Shown one piece after another: positions 1 to 7,779 of a stretch of DNA of 64,000 bases; positions within the stretch are counted from its first letter, which is position 1; the number at the start of each line of letters is the position of its first letter. This DNA comes from Chitinophagales bacterium (lineage in GTDB: Bacteria > Bacteroidota > Bacteroidia > Chitinophagales > CAIOSU01). Location: assembly GCA_040877935.1 (NCBI GenBank), contig JBBDNB010000028.1:1-64000 (forward strand), in the 5' to 3' direction. The notes beneath the pieces were generated by a model. That model was not told the origin of the DNA and did not search any database. It saw only the letters and a program-made list of their open reading frames with translations. Both the position numbers and the translations under genes were made by a program.

Positions 1-2
1 TT

Positions 3-27
3 ATATCAACATCTTTTTTGTTGATAT
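3..27. other. AT-rich hairpin at the window edge
   Basis: A 9-bp perfect inverted repeat (ATATCAACA at 3-11, TGTTGATAT at 19-27) with a 7-nt loop lies downstream of the minus-strand exporter gene. There is no T-run on the minus strand after the stem, so it is a poor terminator. The rest of positions 1-78 shows nothing else. Confidence 0.35.
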
Positions 28-78
28 CCAACCCTTGATTCGCATTATTAAGCAATAAATACCTACACTTTCTTTACA

Positions 79-3000
79 TTATTTTCTGGTAAGCAAAATC
101 AATGTATTAGAAGTATTCCCAGCTCTTTCTACAATTTCCATTTTCAATTGGTGTTTCTGGCAATTCCGTTCAATATCCTCCATACGCATAAAGTACAAAT
201 CTTCGTGTTTCTGCTTATTGAACCTGAATAGTCTTGTAGAATAAAATTCCGTTTGCTCGGTTTTCCTGTGCTGATCGCCCAAATCTTTTATTCCTTCGCG
301 AACGATCAATTTGCCATTGGCACTTAATGCATTCACACATCTTTCAATCAACTTATCCTGGTCTTTGTACTTAAGATAATGCAACACATCATTCAGAATG
401 ATGCAATCGGCAGCCGGAATTTCATAATTATTGAGATCTGCCACTTCAAACTGAATGCGCTCATTTTTTAGCCAGATATTTTTTGCGGTTTCAATTTTTT
501 CGCCATCAAAATCCACTCCCAATACCTGTCGCTTTCTGCCAGTCAGCATTAGCATATAGGGCAAATAACCATAGCCACAACCCAAATCCACAATTTTTCC
601 TTCCTCTGGACAAATCTGGTCGTACTGTACATAATAATCCTGCAGGCGGATTTTAATTTTGCTGTACCACTCCAAGACAGGGCTTTTATAGAGGTAAGCA
701 CTTTGCAATTTATGCCGGAAATAATAAGGCGTTTCAATTTCATTACTCATAGCTTCATAAGCAGATTTAAAATGCTTGCCGATAATTTTTGTCCTTTCCC
801 TGTAATCAGTTCCAAATTTGGCATCCTCCAAACTGATTTCAGGTAAAAAACGCAAAGTCATTTGCCCAAAATCGGTCATAAAATCGTGCTTGCGGGTCAC
901 ATCACCCGAGCCGTGAATCATTAATGGCTGAATGGGAATATTCAGCTTTTCGGCCAAAAGAAAAGCGCCTTTGTGGAATCGCTTCAATTGCCCATCAGGG
1001 CTGCGTGTACCTTCGGGATATACTGCAATGCTGTAGCCATCATTCACCACATCTTTTAAATGTTGAACACTTGACTGATAACCCGAAGCCACGGGATAAA
1101 AATCGGCATAGCGCACCAAAAAACCGAAAAACGGTGAATTGTAAACCCAGTCATTGGTGAGCATTATTATTCTTGGATTTTGCATCAATATCACCAGGAT
1201 ATCGAGGAAACTCTGGTGATTGGCAATGATCACTTTTGGCTTGGCCCAGTTTACATTTTCCAGTCCCTGCACACGCGTTTTAACAATCACAGTGCCGTAA
1301 ACCAGGGTTTTTGTTCCGAGCTGTATCAGCTTGTGAATAAAGCGTTTCTTGATTTTTTTGGAAATGGGGACAAAAAACAGAATCAAAATGCAGAAGCTGA
1401 TAAACAGGCATCCCACTACAAAATAGCCATAGGTATAGAGTGTAGAAAACCACCGGATAAGGGTGTATGGCGGCAGACCTCTTTCTTTTCGGCTTTGCAC
1501 AAAAAAGCGGAAAATCAGTGGCGTAATGCTAAAACTGATAAACAACACACTACTGATCCCAATAATGGACATCAGCGCAATAGATTGCAGGGCTGGATGT
1601 TTGGCAAAAATCAAAACACCAATTCCCGTGAGTGTAGTAAATGCAGAAAGTATAATGGAGGTTTTATAGGACTCCAGCATTCTTTTGCCTTTGTGGTATT
1701 CCTGCAACAAACCACGCATCAGGAAAATACTGTAATCAATGCCCAGCCCCAGCACAAAAGTGGAAATGATGATATTGAAAATATTGAACTGCATACCAAA
1801 CAATCCCATAATTCCGGTAGTCCAGAGCCAGGCCAGTGCCACGGGAATCAAAGTGAACAGGGTGAGTTCAATTCTGCCATAAGCCAGCAAAAGAATGATA
1901 AACACCACCAACAGGCTGTATTTAACCAGCACATCAAAATCTTTTTTCAGCACCTCCATAAAGCGGCCTGTGAGGTATTGCTTGTCCAGGATAAAAATAT
2001 GCTCCAGCGGTTCGAGTGCTGCATAAACCGCCTCTTTATCTTCATTTTCTACTTTTAGTACATTGATCACGGTACTCTGGCCTTGATTTTCGCTTACAAA
2101 GCCATCGAGAAAAAGCTCCTGAAGTTTGGTATAAGCAGCAGGACCTTTGGCTTGGTAATCTCCTTTAATCTGCTGACGCAAACCATCCAGGGCTTTTGCC
2201 TTTAGCTTAAAATCATCGCCATACCTTTGCATTTGCTGAAGTACAGAATCTCCACGGCCATTTTCAGCCCAGAAATTTTGCCATTTCTGAATGCGCACCG
2301 ATTGCAGGCTATCAGAAATCATAAAACTTCCCGGGTTGGTGTATTTCTGTACGATATCCTTTTCCTGTAGCTGGCGAATATCCTGCTGCACTTTTTCATT
2401 GTGCTGTAAGGTCTTTTCCAGCGTAGCGCCTTCAGCCAACACAAAAACAGATTTCAGCTTATAATCATTGATGCGGTTGAGGCGGTCTTCGGTTTGTTGC
2501 AATTCCGGCCTCACATAATTCATGTTGTTCAGGTCGCTTTCAAAGCCAATTTTCTTGCTGCTGAAATAGAACAAAATGCTCAAAAGCAAAACCGCTGCTA
2601 ATATCCATTTGCTTTTATCGAGTTGCAGTATCGAAAGCTTCTCAATAATTCCTACCGGTGAAAACCGCTTCTTTTCTTCCCGTTTTAAATCAGGAGCGAG
2701 TTGAGGCAAAATAATCAATGCAAAAATGGCGGCACTCAAAACACTGATTCCGGCAAAAAGCCCCAAATCGTGCAGTGCTTCAGAACGCACCAGCAACAAA
2801 CAGAAAAAAGCACTGGCCGTAGTAATGCTGCTGATAAGAATAGGAAAACTCAGATCGCGGATCAGTTTTCTGCGATTGTTCACTTTTCTTAAATGCGTGA
2901 AAATATGCAGGGAGTAATCTATAGAAATGCCCAGCAAAACAGAGCCGACTCCCAGCGCTATGGCGGAAACTTCTCCTTTGATCAGATACAAAACCGACAG

Positions 3001-3930
3001 AGCTGTGAGTCCGCCCAGTACTACAGGAAAAAAGATCAGCGCAAAAATGCGTTTTCTGCGGTAAAAAAAGCTGATAAAGAAAACCAAAACCAAAGCGGCA
3101 AATGAGGCGGTAAGTATAGCGTCCTGCTTGATCTGTCGGGCGTTGCTCACCGCCACAGCAGCTCCGCCAAAATATTCAGCTTTCAGCCCGGGAAAATCAT
3201 TGTGTAAATCGGTAATTAAGGTATCAAGCGCATCGAGAAAAGCCCCGTTTTCACCAGTTTCATTAGAAGGATTGGCTGTTTCCATGAAAATCATCAGATG
3301 TTTTCCATCCCTTGAAAATATCCTGTTTTGATAAATATTGTAGTTTTCGCCAAACTCCAGTTCAGAAAGCTTATCGAATGCAAGCCCGGTGAGATTGAGC
3401 GGATCTTTCAGAATGTTTTTCTTCATGGCAAAGCCTGCCGGGGAGAGCAGGGCTTTGTAATTGGCCGCTACCGTTTCCTTTAAAGCTGCACTGTCTGTTT
3501 TTTTCAGAATTTCAGCATAATCTGCCTCATTGATAAACAGCGGTAAATTGGCATAAAACTCATCGTACAACTGATTGTAAACATCCTGTGGCAATTCATA
3601 ATTGATCTTGCGGATGTAATTTGGCCTGAAAAGGCTGTCCATTTGTCCAACCAAATGATCACCTGCTTTCAGCAATTGATCTTGATCGCTTTTGCTGCTG
3701 TCTTTGGCATAAATAGTCAGCACCATTTTATCCATAAAGCGGCTGTTCTCAAATACCAGGTTGACCTTCTCTAATTCATCATCATTGGGAATGATCTTGT
3801 TGATGTCCTCTTTGAATTCCAACTGTGAGCTCATCCAGCCTGTTGCAAGCAAAAAAAGCAGCAAAACAATAGCAGCAAAGGCTTTTTGGCTTTTTATTGA
3901 TTCATAAATAAACAGAAATGTACGCTGCAT
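79..3930 (-). CDS. MMPL/RND exporter fused to PlsC-type acyltransferase and SAM methyltransferase
   Basis: A 1283-residue fusion. Residues about 1-830 form an MMPL-type RND exporter: a first TM helix near 20, a periplasmic loop, a TM bundle near 270-410, and a repeat of this plan in the second half. After another hydrophobic segment (about 830-865) comes a PlsC-like lysophospholipid acyltransferase with the NHxxxxD motif (NHQSFLD near 904) and the EGTRS motif near 972. The C-terminus (from about 1100) is a class I methyltransferase with the SAM loop DLGCGYG near 1115. MMPL exporters next to acyltransferases and GT2 proteins are known from aryl-polyene/flexirubin loci, so transport and modification of an acylated lipid or pigment in the inner membrane is inferred. 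The downstream GT2-DUF2062 gene in the window is 13 bases upstream on the same strand and probably co-transcribed. The substrate is unknown. Confidence 0.85.
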   Translation of the reverse strand: MQRTFLFIYESIKSQKAFAAIVLLLFLLATGWMSSQLEFKEDINKIIPNDDELEKVNLVFENSRFMDKMVLTIYAKDSSKSDQDQLLKAGDHLVGQMDSLFRPNYIRKINYELPQDVYNQLYDEFYANLPLFINEADYAEILKKTDSAALKETVAANYKALLSPAGFAMKKNILKDPLNLTGLAFDKLSELEFGENYNIYQNRIFSRDGKHLMIFMETANPSNETGENGAFLDALDTLITDLHNDFPGLKAEYFGGAAVAVSNARQIKQDAILTASFAALVLVFFISFFYRRKRIFALIFFPVVLGGLTALSVLYLIKGEVSAIALGVGSVLLGISIDYSLHIFTHLRKVNNRRKLIRDLSFPILISSITTASAFFCLLLVRSEALHDLGLFAGISVLSAAIFALIILPQLAPDLKREEKKRFSPVGIIEKLSILQLDKSKWILAAVLLLSILFYFSSKKIGFESDLNNMNYVRPELQQTEDRLNRINDYKLKSVFVLAEGATLEKTLQHNEKVQQDIRQLQEKDIVQKYTNPGSFMISDSLQSVRIQKWQNFWAENGRGDSVLQQMQRYGDDFKLKAKALDGLRQQIKGDYQAKGPAAYTKLQELFLDGFVSENQGQSTVINVLKVENEDKEAVYAALEPLEHIFILDKQYLTGRFMEVLKKDFDVLVKYSLLVVFIILLLAYGRIELTLFTLIPVALAWLWTTGIMGLFGMQFNIFNIIISTFVLGLGIDYSIFLMRGLLQEYHKGKRMLESYKTSIILSAFTTLTGIGVLIFAKHPALQSIALMSIIGISSVLFISFSITPLIFRFFVQSRKERGLPPYTLIRWFSTLYTYGYFVVGCLFISFCILILFFVPISKKIKKRFIHKLIQLGTKTLVYGTVIVKTRVQGLENVNWAKPKVIIANHQSFLDILVILMQNPRIIMLTNDWVYNSPFFGFLVRYADFYPVASGYQSSVQHLKDVVNDGYSIAVYPEGTRSPDGQLKRFHKGAFLLAEKLNIPIQPLMIHGSGDVTRKHDFMTDFGQMTLRFLPEISLEDAKFGTDYRERTKIIGKHFKSAYEAMSNEIETPYYFRHKLQSAYLYKSPVLEWYSKIKIRLQDYYVQYDQICPEEGKIVDLGCGYGYLPYMLMLTGRKRQVLGVDFDGEKIETAKNIWLKNERIQFEVADLNNYEIPAADCIILNDVLHYLKYKDQDKLIERCVNALSANGKLIVREGIKDLGDQHRKTEQTEFYSTRLFRFNKQKHEDLYFMRMEDIERNCQKHQLKMEIVERAGNTSNTLILLTRK

Positions 3931-3943
3931 TTTTTCAGATTGA

Positions 3944-5140
3944 TTACATTGTTTTATGCTGTGTCTTTACCGAAGCAAATACATAAGCCACAAATCCCAG
4001 CGCAAGCCCCATTAGTACAGCGAACAGACAACTGCCTAGGGCGTATTGCAGCAAATGGGTCTGCACGATGTTTTGCAAATTGGACAATTGAAATTCTGCA
4101 TTATAGTCAATGTCAGCCGGACTTTCCACAAACAAACCACCCATTTTAAAACTCAGAAAAATTATCCAGGGAATATTGGGCGGAATGCTGATATTGGCAG
4201 CAATGGCCACAATGGCCTTATTGAGCTTTAAAAAATGCCCCAGCAACAAAGCAGCTGCAAGTTGATAACCCCAAATCGGCACAATGCCCATAAAAACGCC
4301 AAAGCCCACCGAAAGCGCTTTTTTCTCTGCCGATTCTTCGGGATTGAATAAGTGGGTTTTGACCAATTGCCGTATATTTTTTTTTTGAAAAGAGCGAATG
4401 AATTGCCAGGGTCTGACAAAAAGAAAAGCCAGCAGCACCAATACGGTATTCAGGATACTGATCCGTGTGAAATCGGGCACTTTCCTGAAATGGGATATAC
4501 GCTCTTCCTGTGGCGGGTAGTAAACCTCTATTGGGACAGGAAGCACTTTAATGCCTGCCCATGCTGCGCGAACCAACACCTCTATCTCAAATTCGTATTT
4601 GCTGGTGAAAAAACGCATTTTACTGAGTTGCTCAATCGGATACAAACGATAGCCCGATTGCGTATCAGGAAGATCAATGCCCGTTTCAATGCGGTACCAG
4701 AAATTGGAAAACTTATGCCCAAAGCTGCTTGTGCCGGGTACATTTTCCTGCAACATGTTTCGTGCCCCTACCAAAAGCACCCCAGGGTTTTCTTCAATTT
4801 TATCTAAAAATACAGGCATATCTTTTGCCAGGTGCTGCCCATCTGAATCGATGCTGATGGCGTAGCGATAGCCGAGTTCCAGGGCTTTTTCAAAACCTTT
4901 GCGCAAGGCCATACCCTTTCCCTGGTTTTGCCCAAAATGCAATATTTCTAAATCGGGATATTTTTTGAGAATCTGACGGGTATTGTCTGTGGAACCGTCA
5001 TTGACGACCAGTATGTGATGGGTGTAATTTAGAATATCCTCAAGAACGGCAGGCAATTTGGCGGCATTGTTGTAGGTGGGCAACAGCACGACTGCTCCCA
5101 GTGCCTCCATTTTATCATCAATTGCGCCAGTTCGATTCAT
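3944..5140 (-). CDS. Glycosyltransferase family 2 protein with C-terminal DUF2062
   Basis: 398 residues. The N-terminal GT2 domain (about 15-230) has the nucleotide-sugar binding stretch LLPTYNN, the VVNDGSTDNT motif and the DxD-type metal motif in DSDGQH near residue 97. It resembles dolichyl-phosphate-mannose-synthase-like enzymes. A hydrophobic segment (about 232-255) follows, then a DUF2062 membrane domain (about 265-395) with several hydrophobic helices. GT2-DUF2062 fusions occur in Bacteroidota next to aryl-polyene or lipid-export genes. It precedes the exporter-acyltransferase-methyltransferase gene by 13 bases on the same strand, so the two likely form an operon acting on one membrane lipid. 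The donor sugar and acceptor cannot be told. Confidence 0.85.
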   Translation of the reverse strand: MNRTGAIDDKMEALGAVVLLPTYNNAAKLPAVLEDILNYTHHILVVNDGSTDNTRQILKKYPDLEILHFGQNQGKGMALRKGFEKALELGYRYAISIDSDGQHLAKDMPVFLDKIEENPGVLLVGARNMLQENVPGTSSFGHKFSNFWYRIETGIDLPDTQSGYRLYPIEQLSKMRFFTSKYEFEIEVLVRAAWAGIKVLPVPIEVYYPPQEERISHFRKVPDFTRISILNTVLVLLAFLFVRPWQFIRSFQKKNIRQLVKTHLFNPEESAEKKALSVGFGVFMGIVPIWGYQLAAALLLGHFLKLNKAIVAIAANISIPPNIPWIIFLSFKMGGLFVESPADIDYNAEFQLSNLQNIVQTHLLQYALGSCLFAVLMGLALGFVAYVFASVKTQHKTM

Positions 5141-5226
5141 CGCTCAAAGATAAGGCTTAGAATAGCAATTTAAATATGGGAAATGGGGTTTGTTATTGGC
5201 AGATAAGAAACTTGTGAAAGTTGATA

Positions 5227-5683
5227 TTATTCTTTGTTTTTTTGAAGTAATTCTTTTAAAATATTATCAGAAATTCTAAAATCCGTATTCTGTAATTGAT
5301 CTAAAAACGGTTTTATTTTATTTATCAAGCCAAGTAATTTGGCTTTATGAATTACACCCAATGTTCCTGTGTATTTTAAAACCTATATTCTTTGCAAATT
5401 TTCTCGCTTTTAAGTCATCAAGAATCACTAATGGGTTCTCTTTTTCTATGGCAAGAGCTAAAACAGAAGCCTCTCCAAGATCAATCTGGGCCAATAAAAA
5501 CCTTTGATACTTAATGTCCTTAACATTTTCAGGAATTACCCAATCAGGCAATGGTTTATTGTATTCCTTTGCTATTTCATCAGTTATATAAACTTTAGTA
5601 TAGATACTCTTTAGTAAATCCAATCTGTTGAGTTTATCGAAGATAATAAGTACACTTGTATCTACTATTACACAACTATGCAT
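5227..5683 (-). pseudogene. DUF3368 PIN-like toxin gene, frameshifted
   Basis: The intact part (5345-5683, 112 residues) begins VIVDTSVLIIFDKLNRLDLL and carries a PIN-like acidic pattern (D8, GEASVLALA, VILDDLKARKFA), as in DUF3368 putative RNases of type II toxin-antitoxin systems. The reading frame ends early after GFKI. One frame over, the family's expected continuation is present without a gap: TGTLGVIHKAKLLGLI, then a tail of about 30 residues ending at the stop at 5227-5229. One extra base near 5366-5377 therefore explains the break. The gene overlaps the UPF0175 antitoxin gene upstream by 8 bases. The toxin is either inactivated or the base is a sequencing error. Confidence 0.8.
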
Positions 5684-5903
5684 TGGAAATATCCGATTCT
5701 AAATCATCAGAAGATTTACTAAAAACTGAAACACCATATTTGCCGAGCATTTCAATAAATGTTCTTTTAGAAACCCCTGCCAATTCAGCTGCTTGTCCGG
5801 CAGAAAGCGTAGTATCTTCATATAATTTGGCTGCTATTAGCATTGTTAATTCCGAGTCGTTTTTTTCAACCGAATCAGGTATGTTCAGGCGCAGTGTTCT
5901 CAT
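5676..5903 (-). CDS. UPF0175 family antitoxin
   Basis: About 75 residues with the UPF0175 layout: a short N-terminal strand (RTLRLNIPDSV), a helix (ELTMLIAAKLYEDTTLSAGQAAELAG) and a helix-turn-helix-like end (VSKRTFIEMLGKYGVSVF). UPF0175 proteins are paired with DUF3368 toxins, exactly as here, with an 8-base overlap into the toxin gene. I chose the ATG at 5903 instead of an in-frame TTG at 5921, because that TTG lies inside a good -7 promoter box. Such antitoxins usually autoregulate their operon. Confidence 0.82.
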   Translation of the reverse strand: MRTLRLNIPDSVEKNDSELTMLIAAKLYEDTTLSAGQAAELAGVSKRTFIEMLGKYGVSVFSKSSDDLESDISNA

Positions 5904-5918
5904 ATGCTTTGTTTTATT

Positions 5919-5945
5919 CAAATTTAACGATTTCCATTGATCAAA
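5919..5945 (-). promoter_or_regulatory. Predicted promoter of the toxin-antitoxin pair
   Basis: On the minus strand TAAATTTG (5926-5919) matches the Bacteroidota -7 consensus TAnnTTTG. A TTTG at 5945-5942 could be the -33 box, although the 15-base spacing is a little short. The antitoxin ATG follows 16 bases downstream. Confidence 0.5.
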
Positions 5946-6092
5946 GTTCGGTGTGGATAAAATTATATTAAATCATGGATATCATTCAATGAGAAGGTAA
6001 TGGGGTTTTTTATTGACTTATCTGCTAACAGAATATTTAAAGCTTGAATGGATTCGGGTTGATTACAGACACATCATTCGGACTATAACATA

Positions 6093-6160
6093 TGATCCCT
6101 CCGGGATCAGGGAGTGGGTGAGTTTAGCCTGTTTATAGACATATCATCCTTCCAGGATGA
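6093..6160. repeat. Two short 7-bp/3-nt-loop hairpin repeats
   Basis: TGATCCC-TCC-GGGATCA (6093-6109) and TCATCCT-TCC-AGGATGA (6144-6160) are two copies of the same design: a 7-bp perfect stem with a TCC loop, each preceded by an ACATAT-like word. They sit in the gene-free stretch 5946-6427, in which I see no coding sequence. Confidence 0.6.
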
Positions 6161-6302
6161 ACTCATTTTTACAACAATATATTTGAATGTAATTAGGGTT
6201 TCTAATACGCTTGCTTTCTGGAGTGCATAAAATGCAATACTGTACAATAAGAATGATGCCGGAGGTATCCAATGTTTATAAAAAGGAGGGTTAAACTTTC
6301 AT

Positions 6303-6319
6303 AGACCCCAGAGGGGTCT
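6303..6319. repeat. Third short hairpin of the same design
   Basis: AGACCCC-AGA-GGGGTCT is a perfect 7-bp stem with a 3-nt loop, preceded by TTCAT. It resembles the two hairpins at 6093-6160 in size but differs in sequence, which suggests a family of small interspersed palindromes. The rest of 6320-6427 looks non-coding. Confidence 0.5.
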
Positions 6320-6427
6320 TACTTTATTTATGAAAAGAGTTAACTTCACAATAAAGCATGACAATAGTCATACATAGACAGCTAAGGGTGGTTGGATGAG
6401 TATAAACATGTTGGGACAATTTGAACA

Positions 6428-7054
6428 ATGAAACTGAAGAGAATCACAAAACGAGTTTTAATCTTTTTAATCTTTTTCGGTTTCCTTTTGGTTTCAGGTG
6501 TAGTAATCATCTTGGAAACTGGAGGAAAAAAATACTTGCAAACAGATACTAAGAAGGAATTAGTTGCCTCAATTAAACAAAGTAAAGAACTTCCTGAGAA
6601 CTTTCTGCAAGCCTACTGTAAACTTTATCCAGGTTCTCTGAAAAGTAATTACTGGGGATATGTCACAGAACATTTGATTAATAAGAACTCAGACAGACGA
6701 TGTCCTTGCAGAAAGGTAGCATTATTTACATCAAGTGAAAATATTAATTACTCTCGAGGTTTTTACAAATTAGCTCCAACGATGATTGGACTAGAATTAG
6801 AAGACTATGTTTCACAAGAACAATGTCTGAACTACATTAGTAGCAAATATAATTTTTTGCGTGATGTCAATGGAGTTTGGGATGCTTCCTGGGCTTACTT
6901 CAATAAAGATTTACAAGATTTGAATAATGAGGAGTTGGCAGGACTTCTATCTATTATTGAAAATCCTGTTCTCTATGATATGAAGCGTCATCCAGACCTG
7001 TTTGATAAAAAAAGAAAAGAGATAATAAAAAAAATTGTACACAGCACAAAATAA
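6428..7054 (+). CDS. Small membrane-anchored protein with degenerate transglycosylase-like (GT51) fold
   Basis: 208 residues: an N-terminal TM anchor (about 10-30) and an extracytoplasmic part. The C-terminal stretch WAYFNKDLQDLNNEELAGLL followed by IIENPVLYD...HPDLFDKKRKEII resembles the end of GT51 peptidoglycan transglycosylases (YFgK...L...EaA.LA...NP..Y.P...P..a..RR). The catalytic EDxxFxxHxG and GGSTITQQ motifs of active GT51 enzymes are not visible, and the protein is shorter than a normal domain plus anchor. Four clustered cysteines (near 68 and 93-95, plus 137) are unusual. I infer a divergent or inactive family member. Neighbours give no operon context. Confidence 0.6.
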   Translation: MKLKRITKRVLIFLIFFGFLLVSGVVIILETGGKKYLQTDTKKELVASIKQSKELPENFLQAYCKLYPGSLKSNYWGYVTEHLINKNSDRRCPCRKVALFTSSENINYSRGFYKLAPTMIGLELEDYVSQEQCLNYISSKYNFLRDVNGVWDASWAYFNKDLQDLNNEELAGLLSIIENPVLYDMKRHPDLFDKKRKEIIKKIVHSTK

Positions 7055-7165
7055 AGCTAATACAGTCATTTCCTCTTTCGTTTCTGAAGAAGTGAGTTTC
7101 GGCCCCTCCCCCTCTTGCGCAGGAATTAGCAAAGCGGTTCTTATCCATAGAAATAAACTTCCCCT

Positions 7166-7216
7166 AAACCCTTAAAGATCACCACGCTTCGCTCGTGATA
7201 ACGCCTTTGATTTTAC
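7166..7216. repeat. Direct repeat, copy 1
   Basis: A block of about 50 bp containing GATCACCACGCTTCGCTCGTGA (7177-7198) and CGCCTTTGA just after it. It recurs almost identically at 7707-7755, so the small membrane protein gene at 7260-7628 is bracketed by same-orientation copies. Confidence 0.65.
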
Positions 7217-7259
7217 TACTTTTACCCATAACATAATTCATCACTTATAACTCACAATC

Positions 7260-7628
7260 ATGGCATCACATCCAATCAATCTTGCACTTCGCTTTCTGCT
7301 GGAAATCACTGCGCTTGTTTCAGTAGGTATGTGGGGCTGGAGACAAAGTGAAGGATGGTTGCGCTATGCATTGGCCATTGGAATACCTCTTGTGCTTGCC
7401 CTAATTTGGGGAATGTTTGCCGTACCCAATGATTCAAGCCGTTCAGGTGCTGCACCCATTGTTACGCCCGGTCTCGTTCGCTTGCTTATTGAATTGTGCT
7501 TTTTTGCCCTTGCCAGCTGGTCTCTTTATGATATGGGAATGACAAAGGTGGGTTTGGCTTTTGGGTTAATTGTAATCCTGCACTACACCATTTCCTACGA
7601 CCGAATCCTGTGGCTTTTGTCGCAGTAG
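7260..7628 (+). CDS. YrdB/DUF2568 family membrane protein
   Basis: 122 residues with four predicted TM helices. The sequence LRFLLEITALVSVGMWGW, the loop GMFAVPNDSSRSG and the VRLLIEL segment are characteristic of the DUF2568 (B. subtilis YrdB-like) family. The function of the family is unknown; it is found in the cytoplasmic membrane. The gene stands alone between two copies of a short direct repeat, with no obvious operon partner. Confidence 0.85.
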   Translation: MASHPINLALRFLLEITALVSVGMWGWRQSEGWLRYALAIGIPLVLALIWGMFAVPNDSSRSGAAPIVTPGLVRLLIELCFFALASWSLYDMGMTKVGLAFGLIVILHYTISYDRILWLLSQ

Positions 7629-7706
7629 AGGCTTTCATAAACTTTTGTGCTTAATGGTTTGCAATCTTTGCGGCTTTGCGGCTTTGCGAGAAATTAATTT
7701 TGAGAA

Positions 7707-7755
7707 AAACCCATAGAGATCACCACGCTCCGCTCGTGACGCCTTTGAATTCACT
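7707..7755. repeat. Direct repeat, copy 2
   Basis: Second copy of the repeat seen at 7166-7216. It contains GATCACCACGCTCCGCTCGTGA at 7718-7739 followed by CGCCTTTGA, with one substitution in the core and a 2-base deletion compared with copy 1. Confidence 0.65.
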
Positions 7756-7779
7756 GCTTAACTCAGTACTTAGGACTCA

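Noticed and set aside
1180-2058. 292-residue open frame on the plus strand
   Set aside because: It lies wholly antisense to the MMPL exporter domain, has a low-complexity His/Gln/Asn-rich translation and no recognisable domain.
5941-6427. Possible small gene in the gap after the toxin-antitoxin pair
   Set aside because: All frames are interrupted and the region holds only short hairpins.
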